From positions 62,001 through 126,000 of the forward strand of contig NZ_APNK01000010.1 of assembly GCF_000732535.1 (NCBI RefSeq): a stretch of 64,000 bases of DNA. Reading direction: 5' to 3'. The position numbers were made by a program, and so were the translations under genes. Below are positions 47,708 to 58,201 of this stretch, piece by piece. This DNA comes from Salinisphaera hydrothermalis C41B8. Its GTDB lineage: Bacteria > Pseudomonadota > Gammaproteobacteria > Nevskiales > Salinisphaeraceae. The first letter of the stretch is position 1, and each line of letters starts with the position of its first letter. The notes under the pieces were generated by a model. That model did not search any database. It saw only the letters and a list, made by a program, of their open reading frames with translations, and had not been told where the DNA came from.

Positions 47708-50095
47708 ATGAGGATCAGCGAGCAGTGGTTGCGCGAATGGGTCCATGTCGATGCCGACATCGAAGCCATCGGCGAGCAGTTGACGATGGCCGGGCTGGAA
47801 GTGGATGCCATGGAGTCCGCCGCACCGGATCTCACCGGCGTCGTGATCGGCGAAGTCATGGCCTGCGAGGCCCATCCGGATGCCGACAAGCTTCGAGTGT
47901 GCCAAGTCGACATTGGCAGTGCGCGCGAACAGATCGTTTGCGGCGCGCCGAATGTTGCCGCCGGTGTGCGCGTCCCGGTGGCCACCGTCGGGTCGCGTTT
48001 GCCCAGCGGGATGAAGATCAAGGCGGCCAAGCTTCGCGGCGTTGCCTCGAACGGCATGCTGTGCAGTGCGGCCGAACTGGGTTTGAGCAACGACGCGGGC
48101 GGGTTATGGCTGTTGCCATCCGATGCGCCGGTGGGTGAGGCGCTGGCCGAGTATCTCAATACCCCCGATACGATCGTTGAAGTCGACCTCACGCCGAACC
48201 GTGGCGATTGTCTGAGCATGCGCGGCATTGCCCGCGAAGTGGCTGTGGCTTTCGGCGCGAACTTCGCTGACACCGAAGCTCCCGCACCTGCCGGGGACGA
48301 CGGCATTGCGGCGCCTGAAGTCGTTATCGAGGCCGATGACCTGTGCGCGGCGTATGCGGTGCGCCCGGTGGCGAATGTCGACCCGCGAGCCGGGTCGCCG
48401 GTATGGGTGCGTGAGTACCTGCGTCGTGCCGGTATTCGCTCGATCAATCTCGCCGTCGATATTGGCAATTACGTGATGCTCGATATCGGCCAGCCGATGC
48501 ATGCCTTTGACGCCGCCAAGCTCGTTGGCGACATTCGCGTGCGCCGCGCCGAGGCCGGCGAATCGATCACGACGCTCGATGGCCAGGACGTCGACCTGCT
48601 GGCGGATACGCTCGTGATCGCCGACGATCAGGGCCCCGTCGCTATCGCGGGCATGATCGGCGGCCAGCGCACGGCGGTCGACGAGCATACGCGTAACGTG
48701 CTGTTTGAGGCCGCTTGTTTTACACCGGCTGCCGTGGCCGGGCAGGGGCGGCGGTACAAGATCCATACCGATTCCTTGCATCGCTTCGAGCGGGGTGTTG
48801 ACCCGGCGCTGCATCGGCGCGCGTTGAACCGCGCTAGCGCGTTGTTGGTGGAATTCGGCGGCGGGGTATGCGGTGCGGTGACCACGGTTGCCGGCCAGCC
48901 CGTGTGGGCTGAGGAGCGGCGTATCGAGCTGCGCGCAACGCAGCTCGCCCGCTTGTTGGGCCAGCCGATTCCGTCGGATTTCATCGAGGCTGCACTGCGC
49001 GGTTTGGGAGCGAGCTGCGAGCGTGTCGCCGAGCAGGCCTGGGTCGTGGTGCCGCCGAGTTGGCGCTATGACCTCTCGATCGAAGCTGATCTGGTTGAAG
49101 AGGTGGCCCGGGTCTATGGTTACGATCGGTTGATCGCGGAAGCCGGCGGCATTGCCCTGCCGCCAGCCCGCGTGGGGGGCACGCTGCTCGAAGCCACGAC
49201 GCCGGGCGAAGTTCTACGCCAGCGCGGTTATCACGAGGCGATTACGTATAGCTTCGTCGAGCCGGCTTTGCATGCTGAGCTGACCGGCGATGCGCCGGCA
49301 CTCGCGCTGGACAACCCCATCTCCGATCAGATGATCGAAATGCGGCGCACGCTCTGGGCGGGTCTGCTCGGCGCTTGGGCACACAACAGTCGTCGCCAGC
49401 AATCGCGCGTTCGCCTGTACGAGCAGGGTCTCAGATTCCGGCCTGAGGAGACGGCGGAGAACGGCTTGGCACAGATCGATACCGTCGCTGGGCTGATCGC
49501 CGGGGCGGCGGCGCCCGCGCATTGGGACGTGGCGGGGCGCGAGGTAGATTTCTTTGACGCGCGCGGCGATGTCGAAGCCTTGTTCGCACGCTGCGGCCGC
49601 GTGCCGCAGTTCCAGGCGGCGTCGCACCCGGCGTTGCATCCCGGGCGTTCGGCTCGGATTCACGTCGACGGACGTGCGGTGGGCTGGATTGGTCAGCTGT
49701 CACCCAACTTTGCGCGCCGCTACAAGGGACAATCGTTGCCCTATCTGTTCGAGCTCGACCGAGTGGCTCTGGATGCCAGCGAAGTCGTGCGCTATGAGAC
49801 GCCGTCAGACCAGCCGCGAGTCGCCCGTGATCTGGCACTGGTCGTGCCGGAGCAGGTGGCCGTGGGCGATTTGCTCTCTGTCGTGAATGACTTGAACGAG
49901 CCTTTGATTCAGTCCGTTGACGTGTTCGATGTCTTTCGCGGGCCGGAGCTGGAAGCGGGTTGCAAAAGCGTGGCTTTAAGCTTGATTTTCCAAGATAAAA
50001 CGAGCACGCTTAATGATGATACGGTTGATCTAATCATAACTAGCATAACCGACGCTCTGCGCGCGCGTTGCAGCGCCAGACTCAGGGGGGAATGA
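47708..50095 (+). CDS. pheT: Phenylalanyl-tRNA synthetase beta subunit
   Basis: 795 residues. The N-terminus contains a tRNA-binding EMAP-like domain ([24 protein letters not shown]), then the B3/4 editing domain with the conserved [11 protein letters not shown]-type segment ([12 protein letters not shown]) and B5. A C-terminal ferredoxin-like anticodon domain ends RDLALVVPE...FQDKTSTL. Length matches E. coli PheT. It ends one base before the ihfA start. Confidence 0.98.
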   Translation: MRISEQWLREWVHVDADIEAIGEQLTMAGLEVDAMESAAPDLTGVVIGEVMACEAHPDADKLRVCQVDIGSAREQIVCGAPNVAAGVRVPVATVGSRLPSGMKIKAAKLRGVASNGMLCSAAELGLSNDAGGLWLLPSDAPVGEALAEYLNTPDTIVEVDLTPNRGDCLSMRGIAREVAVAFGANFADTEAPAPAGDDGIAAPEVVIEADDLCAAYAVRPVANVDPRAGSPVWVREYLRRAGIRSINLAVDIGNYVMLDIGQPMHAFDAAKLVGDIRVRRAEAGESITTLDGQDVDLLADTLVIADDQGPVAIAGMIGGQRTAVDEHTRNVLFEAACFTPAAVAGQGRRYKIHTDSLHRFERGVDPALHRRALNRASALLVEFGGGVCGAVTTVAGQPVWAEERRIELRATQLARLLGQPIPSDFIEAALRGLGASCERVAEQAWVVVPPSWRYDLSIEADLVEEVARVYGYDRLIAEAGGIALPPARVGGTLLEATTPGEVLRQRGYHEAITYSFVEPALHAELTGDAPALALDNPISDQMIEMRRTLWAGLLGAWAHNSRRQQSRVRLYEQGLRFRPEETAENGLAQIDTVAGLIAGAAAPAHWDVAGREVDFFDARGDVEALFARCGRVPQFQAASHPALHPGRSARIHVDGRAVGWIGQLSPNFARRYKGQSLPYLFELDRVALDASEVVRYETPSDQPRVARDLALVVPEQVAVGDLLSVVNDLNEPLIQSVDVFDVFRGPELEAGCKSVALSLIFQDKTSTLNDDTVDLIITSITDALRARCSARLRGE

Positions 50096-50096
50096 C

Positions 50097-50396
50097 GTGG
50101 CGCTTACCAAGGCGGACCTGACAGAAAAGCTATTCGAGCAGCTGGGCTTTAACAAGCGAGAATCCAAGGAATTTGTCGATCTCTTCTTCGAAGAACTGCG
50201 GAGCACCCTGGAAGACGGCGACTACGTCAAGCTCTCCGGTTTCGGCAACTTCGAACTCCGAGACAAGAATGAGCGCCCCGGGCGAAACCCCAAGACCGGT
50301 GAAGAAATCCCAATCTCGGCGCGGCGGGTCGTCAGTTTCAAACCCGGCCAAAAAATGCGAGCCCGGGTCGAATCCCGAGCCGACGGAGACAACTGA
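50097..50396 (+). CDS. ihfA: Integration host factor alpha subunit
   Basis: 99 residues, the same length as E. coli IHF-alpha. It starts at GTG ([22 protein letters not shown]) and has the DNA-binding arm [31 protein letters not shown]. It bends DNA as a heterodimer with IhfB, which is not in the window. The location after pheT is universal in gammaproteobacteria. The 3' half overlaps the open frame of the next gene. Confidence 0.98.
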   Translation: MALTKADLTEKLFEQLGFNKRESKEFVDLFFEELRSTLEDGDYVKLSGFGNFELRDKNERPGRNPKTGEEIPISARRVVSFKPGQKMRARVESRADGDN

Positions 50397-50748
50397 TCCG
50401 TCGGGCGGGCTGCCGCCGATACCCGACAAGCGCTATTTCTCGATCGGAGAGGTCAGCGATCTCTGCCGTGTGAAATCGCACGTTCTGCGCTACTGGGAAC
50501 AGGAATTTAGTCAACTCAAGCCGCTCAAGCGACGCGGCAACAGGCGCTATTACCAGCAGCACGATATTCAGATCGTGCGTGATATCCGTCACCTGCTCTA
50601 TAGCGAAGGCTTCACCATTCAGGGCGCGCGACAGCAGCTCGATGGTAAAGGGCGTGCGCTGGCCACGCTTGGCGAAGGTGCTGCGGCCGATTCCCTGGCG
50701 GCGGTGCGTGAAGAGCTTGAGTCAATTGTGCTCTCGCTGGCGCATTGA
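50269..50748 (+). CDS. MerR-family transcriptional regulator (start uncertain)
   Basis: The protein is clear from [21 protein letters not shown] onwards: a MerR winged helix with [10 protein letters not shown] and [10 protein letters not shown], then a short coiled-coil. This is the regulator found after ihfA in many Pseudomonas and relatives. No ATG, GTG or TTG lies between the end of ihfA and this conserved start. The nearest ATG in frame (50269) and a GTG (about 50299) both lie inside ihfA. Either the protein has an N-terminal extension overlapping ihfA by about 100 bases, or a non-canonical start (for example CTG near 50420) is used. Coordinates take the ATG at 50269. The target genes are unknown. 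Confidence 0.8.
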   Translation: MSAPGETPRPVKKSQSRRGGSSVSNPAKKCEPGSNPEPTETTDPSGGLPPIPDKRYFSIGEVSDLCRVKSHVLRYWEQEFSQLKPLKRRGNRRYYQQHDIQIVRDIRHLLYSEGFTIQGARQQLDGKGRALATLGEGAAADSLAAVREELESIVLSLAH

Positions 50749-50756
50749 TTTTCGTC

Positions 50757-50784
50757 TTGTCACCATCGCCCAGTCTGATATGAT
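50757..50784 (+). promoter_or_regulatory. Candidate promoter for tRNA-Pro
   Basis: TTGTCA (50757-50762) and TATGAT (50779-50784), each matching five of six consensus bases, are spaced 16 bases apart. The predicted start is just upstream of the tRNA. Confidence 0.65.
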
Positions 50785-50795
50785 GCGCAGCTCGT

Positions 50796-50872
50796 CGGGG
50801 TATGGCGCAGTTTGGTAGCGCGTCTGCATGGGGTGCAGAAGGTCGTAGGTTCAAATCCTGCTACCCCGACCA
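50796..50872 (+). tRNA. tRNA-Pro (anticodon GGG)
   Basis: 77 bases with encoded CCA. The acceptor CGGGGTA pairs with TACCCCG. The anticodon loop is ATGGGGT on stem TCTGC/GCAGA, and the T-arm is GTAGGTTCAAATCCTGC. The GGG anticodon reads CCC and CCU. Confidence 0.97.
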
Positions 50873-50886
50873 TTATGTTTTCCGAT

Positions 50887-50924
50887 CAAAGCCTTGCCTC
50901 GGCCAGTCCGGGCAAGGCTTTTTT
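50887..50924 (+). terminator. Intrinsic terminator downstream of tRNA-Pro
   Basis: The stem AAGCCTTGCC/GGCAAGGCTT encloses a loop of about 10 bases and is followed by TTTT. It lies 14 bases after the tRNA end. The 127 bases from here to gluQ hold nothing I can identify. Confidence 0.87.
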
Positions 50925-51051
50925 CGTTGTATCTTGGGCCGCGCGTGCCACGGCCGGCACGGGGCGCATTTTGGCGACGGCCGGAGTGAACGATGTCTCG
51001 GGCAGTGCGGCGCTAGGGGTGAGCCAGGCAGGCGCGTGGCGGGAGTGACTT

Positions 51052-51972
51052 GTGACACAGGAGGCTAGAGCTGTCATCGGGCGTTATGCGCCGTCACCGA
51101 CCGGGCCGCTTCACTTTGGGTCGCTCATTGCGGCGCTGGCCAGTTTCTGTCAGGCCCGCGGGCAGGGCGGCCGCTGGCTGTTACGTATCGACGATCTCGA
51201 TCATCCGCGGGTTGTGGCTGGAGCGGAGCGAGCTATCCGGGACACGCTCGCGGATTTCGGTCTGGTGCACGACGGGCCGGTTTTGTATCAGTCGGAGCGC
51301 CGTGTCGCCTATGCCGAGGCCGTCGAGCATTTGAAGAACACGGGCTTTGCCTTCGATTGCGGCTGCACGCGGCGTGAAGCGCGCGATGGGCCGGTCGGGT
51401 TGGAAGGACCGGTCTACCCGGGGACGTGTCGCAACGGCCTGCCGCCCGGTCGTGAAGCGCGCTCCGTGCGTCTTCGAGTACAACGCGAGCGGATCGAGCT
51501 TCTGGATCATTTTCAGGGACGGTATGGGCAGGATCTGGCCGCCGATATCGGCGATTTCGTCATTCGACGAGCGGACGGCATCACGGCCTATCAACTGGCG
51601 ACCGTGCTCGATGATCAGGCGCAGGGCGTGACGGACGTAATCCGTGGCGCGGATCTATTGTCCTCAACGCCGCGCCAGATCTGGATCCATCGCTGTCTCG
51701 GTTGGGCGCCGCCCACATATGGCCACATACCCGTGGTCGTGGATGCTGATGGGGAAAAGCTCGGCAAGAGTACCGGCGCTTTGGCGCTGGATCCCGCGGC
51801 GCGTCAGGCGCAATTGATCGAGTGCCTGGCGATGCTGGGCCAGATGCCGCCGGCATCGCTCGAGACGCGATCAGTGCCCGGGGTGCTCCGCTGGGCCGTT
51901 GACAACTGGGAGGCGAGCCGGGTGCCGCGCCGTATGGATTGTCGACGACTGGAGATGCCCGGGGCTGGTTGA
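51052..51972 (+). CDS. gluQ: Glutamyl-queuosine tRNA(Asp) synthetase
   Basis: 306 residues: a truncated glutamyl-tRNA synthetase core without the anticodon-binding domain. The HIGH-like motif is APSPTGPLHFGSL, and the KMSKS-like motif is DGEKLGKSTG. A zinc site (CGCTRREA...YPGTC) is present. It attaches glutamate to queuosine at the wobble position of tRNA-Asp. The start is GTG with a GGGAG site. In E. coli this gene lies near dksA; here it stands alone after tRNA-Pro. Confidence 0.94.
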   Translation: MTQEARAVIGRYAPSPTGPLHFGSLIAALASFCQARGQGGRWLLRIDDLDHPRVVAGAERAIRDTLADFGLVHDGPVLYQSERRVAYAEAVEHLKNTGFAFDCGCTRREARDGPVGLEGPVYPGTCRNGLPPGREARSVRLRVQRERIELLDHFQGRYGQDLAADIGDFVIRRADGITAYQLATVLDDQAQGVTDVIRGADLLSSTPRQIWIHRCLGWAPPTYGHIPVVVDADGEKLGKSTGALALDPAARQAQLIECLAMLGQMPPASLETRSVPGVLRWAVDNWEASRVPRRMDCRRLEMPGAG

Positions 51973-51994
51973 GCGAACGGCGCGCCCCGGACGT

Positions 51995-52492
51995 TTACCA
52001 GCGGTGTTTATCCCACTGCTCCGGATTGGCCCAGTGGCGCGAATTGAGCCAGTCCGGCGTGATTTTGTAATCGTGAATAGCGTAGCGATAAAGCCAGTAA
52101 TGGGACTCGATCGGCGTATTGCAGCGCAGACGGCGAAACCCCAGGCCAAGGAAATCGCGCGTTGACCAGCGGTCGTGTTCGCGTGCCTGTGCAATAGAGA
52201 ACGCGGCGATGATCTCCCCGGTGCCGTAGTTTCGAAGTCGGCCGAGGAGTTGTTCGGTCGCGCGCCGCGACAGGATTCTGGGCGCATTGATCACAATCGC
52301 CAGTCTTGCCGGGTGAGAGCGCATCTCTCGTTCGTGGCCGCTGGCGAGCGTGTCTTCGAGCGCAACGTTTTCGACGCCTAGCTCAGTCCAATCAGTCAGG
52401 CAGTCTCGGGGCGCGAATTGCACGCAGCGATGGCCGGCGTGCTGCGCGATCTGCTCGCGCAGGCATTGTTGGATGTCGTCGGGCAGGCTCAT
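51995..52492 (-). CDS. Conserved hypothetical protein, DUF6231-like
   Basis: About 165 residues. The C-terminus SHYWLYRYAIHDYKITPDW followed by LNSRHWANPEQWDKHRW resembles a small family found in Pseudomonas and relatives that I recall as DUF6231. The middle (RLAIVINAPRILSRRATEQLLGRL) looks like a Rossmann-type strand-helix. No signal peptide or membrane helix is present. The ATG at 52492 is preferred: the longer open frame would read through the repeat element upstream. It is convergent with gluQ, 22 bases away. The function is unknown. Confidence 0.7.
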   Translation of the reverse strand: MSLPDDIQQCLREQIAQHAGHRCVQFAPRDCLTDWTELGVENVALEDTLASGHEREMRSHPARLAIVINAPRILSRRATEQLLGRLRNYGTGEIIAAFSIAQAREHDRWSTRDFLGLGFRRLRCNTPIESHYWLYRYAIHDYKITPDWLNSRHWANPEQWDKHRW

Positions 52493-52566
52493 GGCCGCGC
52501 CAGTGTAATACGCGACCCTCGTATTAGCGACAGTGGCGATAGCGCCGAATTGTGGTGTGAATTGTC

Positions 52567-52839
52567 CTAGGGCGTGTTGAGGTTTCGTGCGAGCGCCGCG
52601 TTGGCGTCCGCAAATCGTGTCCGGCAAGGCGCGAGTCGCCGCGTCGTTGCGTGCCACGACCCAGACTCGCAACGCCGCCGGGCGGGATTTGCGGCCCAAC
52701 CCTTCGGGACAAGCGCTGTTTTGCGGCAATCCAGCGTTGTCGCTCTCTCGCGTAGGCCCACTACGCCACGTTCGCTACGCCTCGTCTTGCCGCAAAACAG
52801 CGCTTGGCGCGGACTCGAACGAAACCTCAACACGCCCTA
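52567..52839. mobile_element. MITE-like element with 19-base terminal inverted repeats
   Basis: The element (52570-52836, 267 bases) has perfect ends GGGCGTGTTGAGGTTTCGT and its reverse complement, with partial matching continuing inwards. It is flanked by CTA on both sides (52567-52569 and 52837-52839), as expected for a 3-base target duplication. Inside are two further inverted repeats: CCGCAAATC/GATTTGCGG (52608-52616 with 52686-52694, extended by TTGG/CCAA) and a perfect 19-base pair AAGCGCTGTTTTGCGGCAA (52711-52729 with 52787-52805). No transposase is encoded. The CTA flank suggests mobilisation by an IS5-like transposase, which is inference. Confidence 0.72.
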
Positions 52840-52848
52840 ATGGCGGGC

Positions 52849-52880
52849 AAAAAAAAGACCCGGCCTTTGCAGGCCGGGTC
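52849..52880 (-). terminator. Intrinsic terminator of the OmpA-family gene
   Basis: The stem GACCCGGCC/GGCCGGGTC has loop TTTGCA; on the minus strand it is followed by eight T. It lies 41 bases past the stop codon and directly abuts the MITE-like element. Confidence 0.92.
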
Positions 52881-52921
52881 CTCTCGCTTAGCGCGATAAC
52901 CGTTGGGATTAAACCCTTCGA

Positions 52922-54085
52922 TTACATGCCGCTGTTGTCGCCACCCTGGTTGGTGACGTGCAGCTCGACGCGACGGTTCTGAGCGCGGCCAGCCGCGGTC
53001 TTGTTGGTCGCGACCGGGTTGGACTCGCCATGACCCTTCGTGCCGGTGATGCGGCTGGAGCTGATGCCATGGTTGGTCAGGTAGCTCTTAACCGAATCCA
53101 CACGACGCTGCGACAGGCCCAGGTTGTACTTCTGGGTGCCGATGCTGTCGGTGTAGCCGTCGATGCGGAAGTCGACGTCCGGGCTGGCGTTCAGCGCGTC
53201 GACCACGTTGTTCAGGCGGTTCTGCGCCTGCGAGGTCAGCTTGGACGAATCGAATTCGAAGGTGACGCCCTTGAGGACGATCGGGGCCTTCTTCTCGATC
53301 GGGCAGCCGCGAGCATCGACTTCGGTGCCGCGCGGGGTGCCCGGGCACTGATCGTTAGCGTCGATGACGCCGTCGCCGTCGCTATCCTGCGGGCCAGTCG
53401 GGGCCGGAGCGGCCGTCGGCTGCGGTGCCTGCGGGGGCGCGCCCAGCGGGATCTGCAGACCCACGGAAACGACGTTGTCGTTGTAACGCTGGTCTTCGTA
53501 GCCGGCGCCCAGCACGTCAGCCGAGTCGACGGTGGTGTAACGATAACGGTACTCGGCGCGCACTTTCAGACCGTAGTCGTTGAGGGTGTACATGTAACCG
53601 ACACCGGCATCCAGGTACTGGGCGTCGGCATTGTCGCCCACACTGTTGCCGTTGATCGAGCCATAGCCCGGATTCTGCTTGCCCCAGGCGGCGCCCAGGA
53701 TGCCGTAGACCGGCAGCGTGTCACGCGCGGGGAAGAACAGGGCATCCAGACCAAAGCCGTACAGATCGGCGTTGCCAGCGTCATGGCCGTTGAGCTTCTG
53801 GCCCGGGTTGAAGTAGAAGCCGTACAGCTCAAGGTTCAACCAGCTGTTGATCGGCTTACCGATCGCCAGCGTGGTACCGACGCTGTCGTCGTTCTTGACG
53901 TTCAGGCGACCGAAGCTATCCGACGAATCCCCGATCGTGTCATTGTTGAAGAAACCGTAGGACACCATCGGCGCGACGTAGAAGCGCTTGTCCTGCGGGG
54001 TATTATCCTGTGCCATGGCACCAGCCGAGACGGCGAGCCCCAGCGCGCCGGCAACGCATGCGGTAAGCGGTTGCTTGAATTGCAT
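52922..54085 (-). CDS. OmpA-family outer-membrane protein
   Basis: 387 residues. The signal peptide is residues 1-25, with cleavage after AMA. An N-terminal beta-barrel of about 190 residues is rich in aromatic residues (VAPMVSYGFF, YMYTLNDYGL). A proline/alanine hinge and one calcium-type acidic repeat (DSDGDGVIDANDQCPG, with a matching later Cys) lead to the C-terminal OmpA domain (FEFDSSKL, IDGYTDSIGTQKYNLGLSQR), which binds peptidoglycan. Such proteins anchor the outer membrane to the wall. It resembles OprF-type proteins. The ATG has AGGGAG upstream, and the leader is about 90 bases. Confidence 0.94.
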   Translation of the reverse strand: MQFKQPLTACVAGALGLAVSAGAMAQDNTPQDKRFYVAPMVSYGFFNNDTIGDSSDSFGRLNVKNDDSVGTTLAIGKPINSWLNLELYGFYFNPGQKLNGHDAGNADLYGFGLDALFFPARDTLPVYGILGAAWGKQNPGYGSINGNSVGDNADAQYLDAGVGYMYTLNDYGLKVRAEYRYRYTTVDSADVLGAGYEDQRYNDNVVSVGLQIPLGAPPQAPQPTAAPAPTGPQDSDGDGVIDANDQCPGTPRGTEVDARGCPIEKKAPIVLKGVTFEFDSSKLTSQAQNRLNNVVDALNASPDVDFRIDGYTDSIGTQKYNLGLSQRRVDSVKSYLTNHGISSSRITGTKGHGESNPVATNKTAAGRAQNRRVELHVTNQGGDNSGM

Positions 54086-54180
54086 AGCTCAAAACTCCCT
54101 TGAACGGGTTTAGGTTTGTTGTGCGGTCCCATTCACCGAGGGGATAAACGCAAGTTCCCTGAACGGTGACGTGCAGGCTG

Positions 54181-54209
54181 AGTATGCGACCTTTTGGTGA
54201 ATTTCGCAA
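54181..54209 (-). promoter_or_regulatory. Candidate promoter for the OmpA-family gene
   Basis: On the minus strand TTGCGA (54204-54209) and CATACT (54181-54186) are 17 bases apart, each with four of six consensus matches. The predicted start near 54174 leaves an untranslated leader of about 89 bases. Confidence 0.55.
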
Positions 54210-54286
54210 TGCAACAGTCGGGTTGTGAAAAAAAAATTAACCTGTAATCATTCGCCGCCTTCTCGATATTCCCGGGCTTGAAAACT

Positions 54287-55385
54287 ATGGATGCCAATGC
54301 TGTTCGAACCCGCATGACCTCGCTGCGTGAGCGGCTGAGCGACCTTCGGGGGTATCTTTGACTATGCTGAAAAGAAGGACCGCCTGAGCGAACTTGATGC
54401 AGAGCTGGCCGAAGGTCAGATCTGGGTCGAGAACCCCGACAAAGCACAGGCTTACGGTCAGGAAAAAGCCCGGCTGCAGGATATCGTCCAGCCCATCGAT
54501 GCGGCGACATCGACGCTGGACGAAAGTGAAGAATTGCTGGAACTGGCCGAGGCCGAGGACGATGCGGAAGTCGTCGATCAGATCAGCAGCGAGCTCGACG
54601 GTGTCGAGACCCACCTCAAGGCGCTCGAGTTCCAGCGCATGTTTTCCGGCGAGGCCGACGCCAGCAACGCGTTCGTCGATATCCAGGCGGGCTCCGGCGG
54701 TACCGAAGCTCAGGACTGGGCCGAGATGCTCCTGCGGATGTATCTGCGCTGGTGCGAGCATCGCGGGTTCGAAACCGAGGTCACGGAGATCTCGGCGGGC
54801 GACGTCGCCGGTATCAAGAGCGCGACCATCGCGGTGACGGGCCCTTATGCCTACGGCTGGCTACGCACCGAAACCGGCGTGCATCGCCTGGTGCGGAAAT
54901 CGCCGTTCGATTCGGGCGCACGTCGGCATACGTCGTTCGCGGCGGTATTCGTGGCGCCCGAAATCGACGACAAGGTGGAAATCGAAATCGATCCCTCCGA
55001 TCTGCGGGTCGACGTCTATCGCGCGAGCGGGGCGGGGGGGCAGCATGTTAACCGCACGGAGTCGGCGGTGCGTATCACCCACCTGCCGACCAATATCGTG
55101 GTCCAGTGCCAGAACGATCGGTCGCAGCACAAGAATCGCGCTACCGCAATGAAACAGCTGCAGTCCAAGCTGTATGAGCGCGAGATGGCTCAGCGGCGAG
55201 CGGAAGCCGAAGCCACCGAGGCGGATAAATCCGATATCGGTTGGGGCAGTCAGATTCGTTCTTACGTGCTGGATCAGTCGCGGATCAAGGATCTACGCAC
55301 CGGTGTGGAAGTCGGTAATACACAAGCCGTTCTCGACGGCGACCTCGATCAGTTCATCGAGGAAAGTCTCAAGCAGGGTCTTTAA
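54287..55385 (+). CDS. prfB: Peptide chain release factor 2 with programmed +1 frameshift
   Basis: Translation starts at ATG 54287 and meets an in-frame TGA at 54359-54361 (codon 25), within CGGGGGTATCTTTGAC, the classical RF2 slippery site. A +1 shift at CTT continues as GAC from 54360, giving 365 residues, the length of E. coli RF2. The coding parts are 54287-54358 and 54360-55385. The recognition motif SPF lies in [12 protein letters not shown], and the catalytic GGQ in [15 protein letters not shown]2 ends translation at UGA and UAA. Low RF2 favours the shift, so the protein regulates itself. lysS follows three bases later. Confidence 0.98.
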
Positions 55386-55388
55386 GCT

Positions 55389-56897
<1,509 letters not shown>

Positions 56898-56949
56898 CCA
56901 CCGGCCCGAGCTGACGGCCGCCCCGACCAGGAGCGGTCGTCGGCCGGAA

Positions 56950-57825
56950 TCAGACGTCCGTGGCGTAAGGCAGCGGCAGCAGTTTGAGGGTGTCGCCCTG
57001 TGCGGTGCGCAATTCGTGGCCAGCGGTGGCCTCGATCTTGAGCACCGCGAGCGCGCGGCCTTGCGCGTCGCCGGCGGCCTGCAGGATCTGGCCCACGGCG
57101 TCGCCGGTTTCGTCGTGAACCGGGTCGCCTGCCGCGGGCTTGGCGCCGCACCAGGCGAGACGGAACACGCGGCGCGTCAAGCGCCCGCGATAATGCAATC
57201 GTGCAATCACTTCCTGGCCCGGATAGCACCCCTTGTCGAAATCGACCGCCATGAGCCAATGCAGATTGAGCATCTGGGGCACGAATTCACCCTGGGTGGC
57301 CGCAGTGACCTGGGGCACGCCGGCGTCAATTTCGGACAGCTGCCAAGCCGCGGAGTCGGCCGCCATCGCGCCCTCGGGAGGCGTCGTGCCGGTCGGATAC
57401 AGGATGAGCGTGCGCTCGGGATATTCCGCCGAACCGGGCAGACCGAGTCGAATTCGGTCGTCTTCGACTTCGGTTCGATTCACGCCCGGCGCGTCGTCGC
57501 CGTCGTGCAGTCCAGCGATGTCGTATTCCGCGCTGACATCGGTGAGCTCGACCTTGAGACGCAGCACGAACATGCGCAGGCGTCGCAGTGCGCCCTCGGT
57601 CAGCGTTTGCGGCAGGAGCAGCAGATAGGCATCCGGCAGCGCTACGACGCGCAGCACAAGCTGGGTGCGGCCCTTGGCATCGCACCAGGCTGCGAGAAAA
57701 TGGCGGTCCGGGCCAAGTCGTAGTACGTCGTTCGACAACTGAGCACGAAGAAAGTCGCCGGCGTCCGGGCCGGTCACTCGGATTACGCCGAGGCGCAGCG
57801 ATTCGTCAGGCAGAACGTCGCCCAT
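56950..57825 (-). CDS. ygfZ: YgfZ/GcvT-domain folate-binding Fe-S repair protein
   Basis: About 291 residues with the tetrahydrofolate-binding GcvT fold and the diagnostic KGCYPGQE motif (in DFDKGCYPGQEVIARLHYRG). YgfZ helps keep certain Fe-S enzymes active, including radical-SAM MiaB. I chose the ATG at 57825 (MGDVLPDESLRLGVI); the open frame extends 32 codons but no better start is obvious. It is divergent from the sdh locus, as in many relatives. A direct role in servicing the SdhB Fe-S clusters is possible but not shown. Confidence 0.92.
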   Translation of the reverse strand: MGDVLPDESLRLGVIRVTGPDAGDFLRAQLSNDVLRLGPDRHFLAAWCDAKGRTQLVLRVVALPDAYLLLLPQTLTEGALRRLRMFVLRLKVELTDVSAEYDIAGLHDGDDAPGVNRTEVEDDRIRLGLPGSAEYPERTLILYPTGTTPPEGAMAADSAAWQLSEIDAGVPQVTAATQGEFVPQMLNLHWLMAVDFDKGCYPGQEVIARLHYRGRLTRRVFRLAWCGAKPAAGDPVHDETGDAVGQILQAAGDAQGRALAVLKIEATAGHELRTAQGDTLKLLPLPYATDV

Positions 57826-57882
57826 AAGTGCATCCAACAACAGGTTTGGCCGTATTGTAGTGCGACTGTAAAGCAACGTGTG

Positions 57883-57938
57883 ACAGCGCCGTTCGCCCGA
57901 CTGGCGCTGTTGCCAGCCCATAGCGCGAGGTTTAGAGT
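57883..57938 (+). promoter_or_regulatory. Candidate sdh-locus promoter with overlapping dyad
   Basis: TTGCCA (57910-57915, five of six) and TAGAGT (57933-57938, four of six) are 17 bases apart. The predicted start is at or beside the ATG of the next gene at 57945, so the message may be leaderless; no Shine-Dalgarno is seen. The dyad ACAGCGCC/GGCGCTGT (57883-57890 and 57903-57910) overlaps the first base of the -35 box and could be an operator. Confidence 0.45.
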
Positions 57939-57944
57939 ACCTGT

Positions 57945-58163
57945 ATGCCGAAGCAGCACGAGAATCCCGTCGACGACACCCGTTCCGACGTGATCAGCGA
58001 ATCGTCCGATTCTTCATCCCCGTCCGACAGCGATCAGCCGACGCCGAGCGCGCCCGATCCGTTCGCGGAAGAGGTCCGGCCCAAGGAATACGGCGGTCGC
58101 AATGGCCCCGATCCGGTCCGCTACGGAGACTGGGAGAAGAACGGGCGCTGCATCGACTTCTGA
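57945..58163 (+). CDS. SDHAF4-like (DUF1674) succinate dehydrogenase assembly factor
   Basis: 72 residues. The first 45 are disordered and rich in Ser/Asp/Pro. The last 25 hold the DUF1674 motif (EYGGRNGPDPVRYGDWEKNG followed by RCIDF). The eukaryotic relative SDHAF4 binds flavinylated SdhA before it joins SdhB. Placing this gene just before sdhC strongly supports the same role here. It ends 38 bases before sdhC. The bacterial homologue is best known from alphaproteobacteria. Confidence 0.9.
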   Translation: MPKQHENPVDDTRSDVISESSDSSSPSDSDQPTPSAPDPFAEEVRPKEYGGRNGPDPVRYGDWEKNGRCIDF

Positions 58164-58201
58164 TTCGTTCGTATTTCCTTTAAACGACTGCCGGGGACCG
58201 T

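Noticed and set aside
52567-52840. Two 88-codon frames on opposite strands inside the MITE-like element
   Set aside because: They mirror each other because of the inverted repeats (both end NLNTP). This is a symmetry artefact, not a gene.
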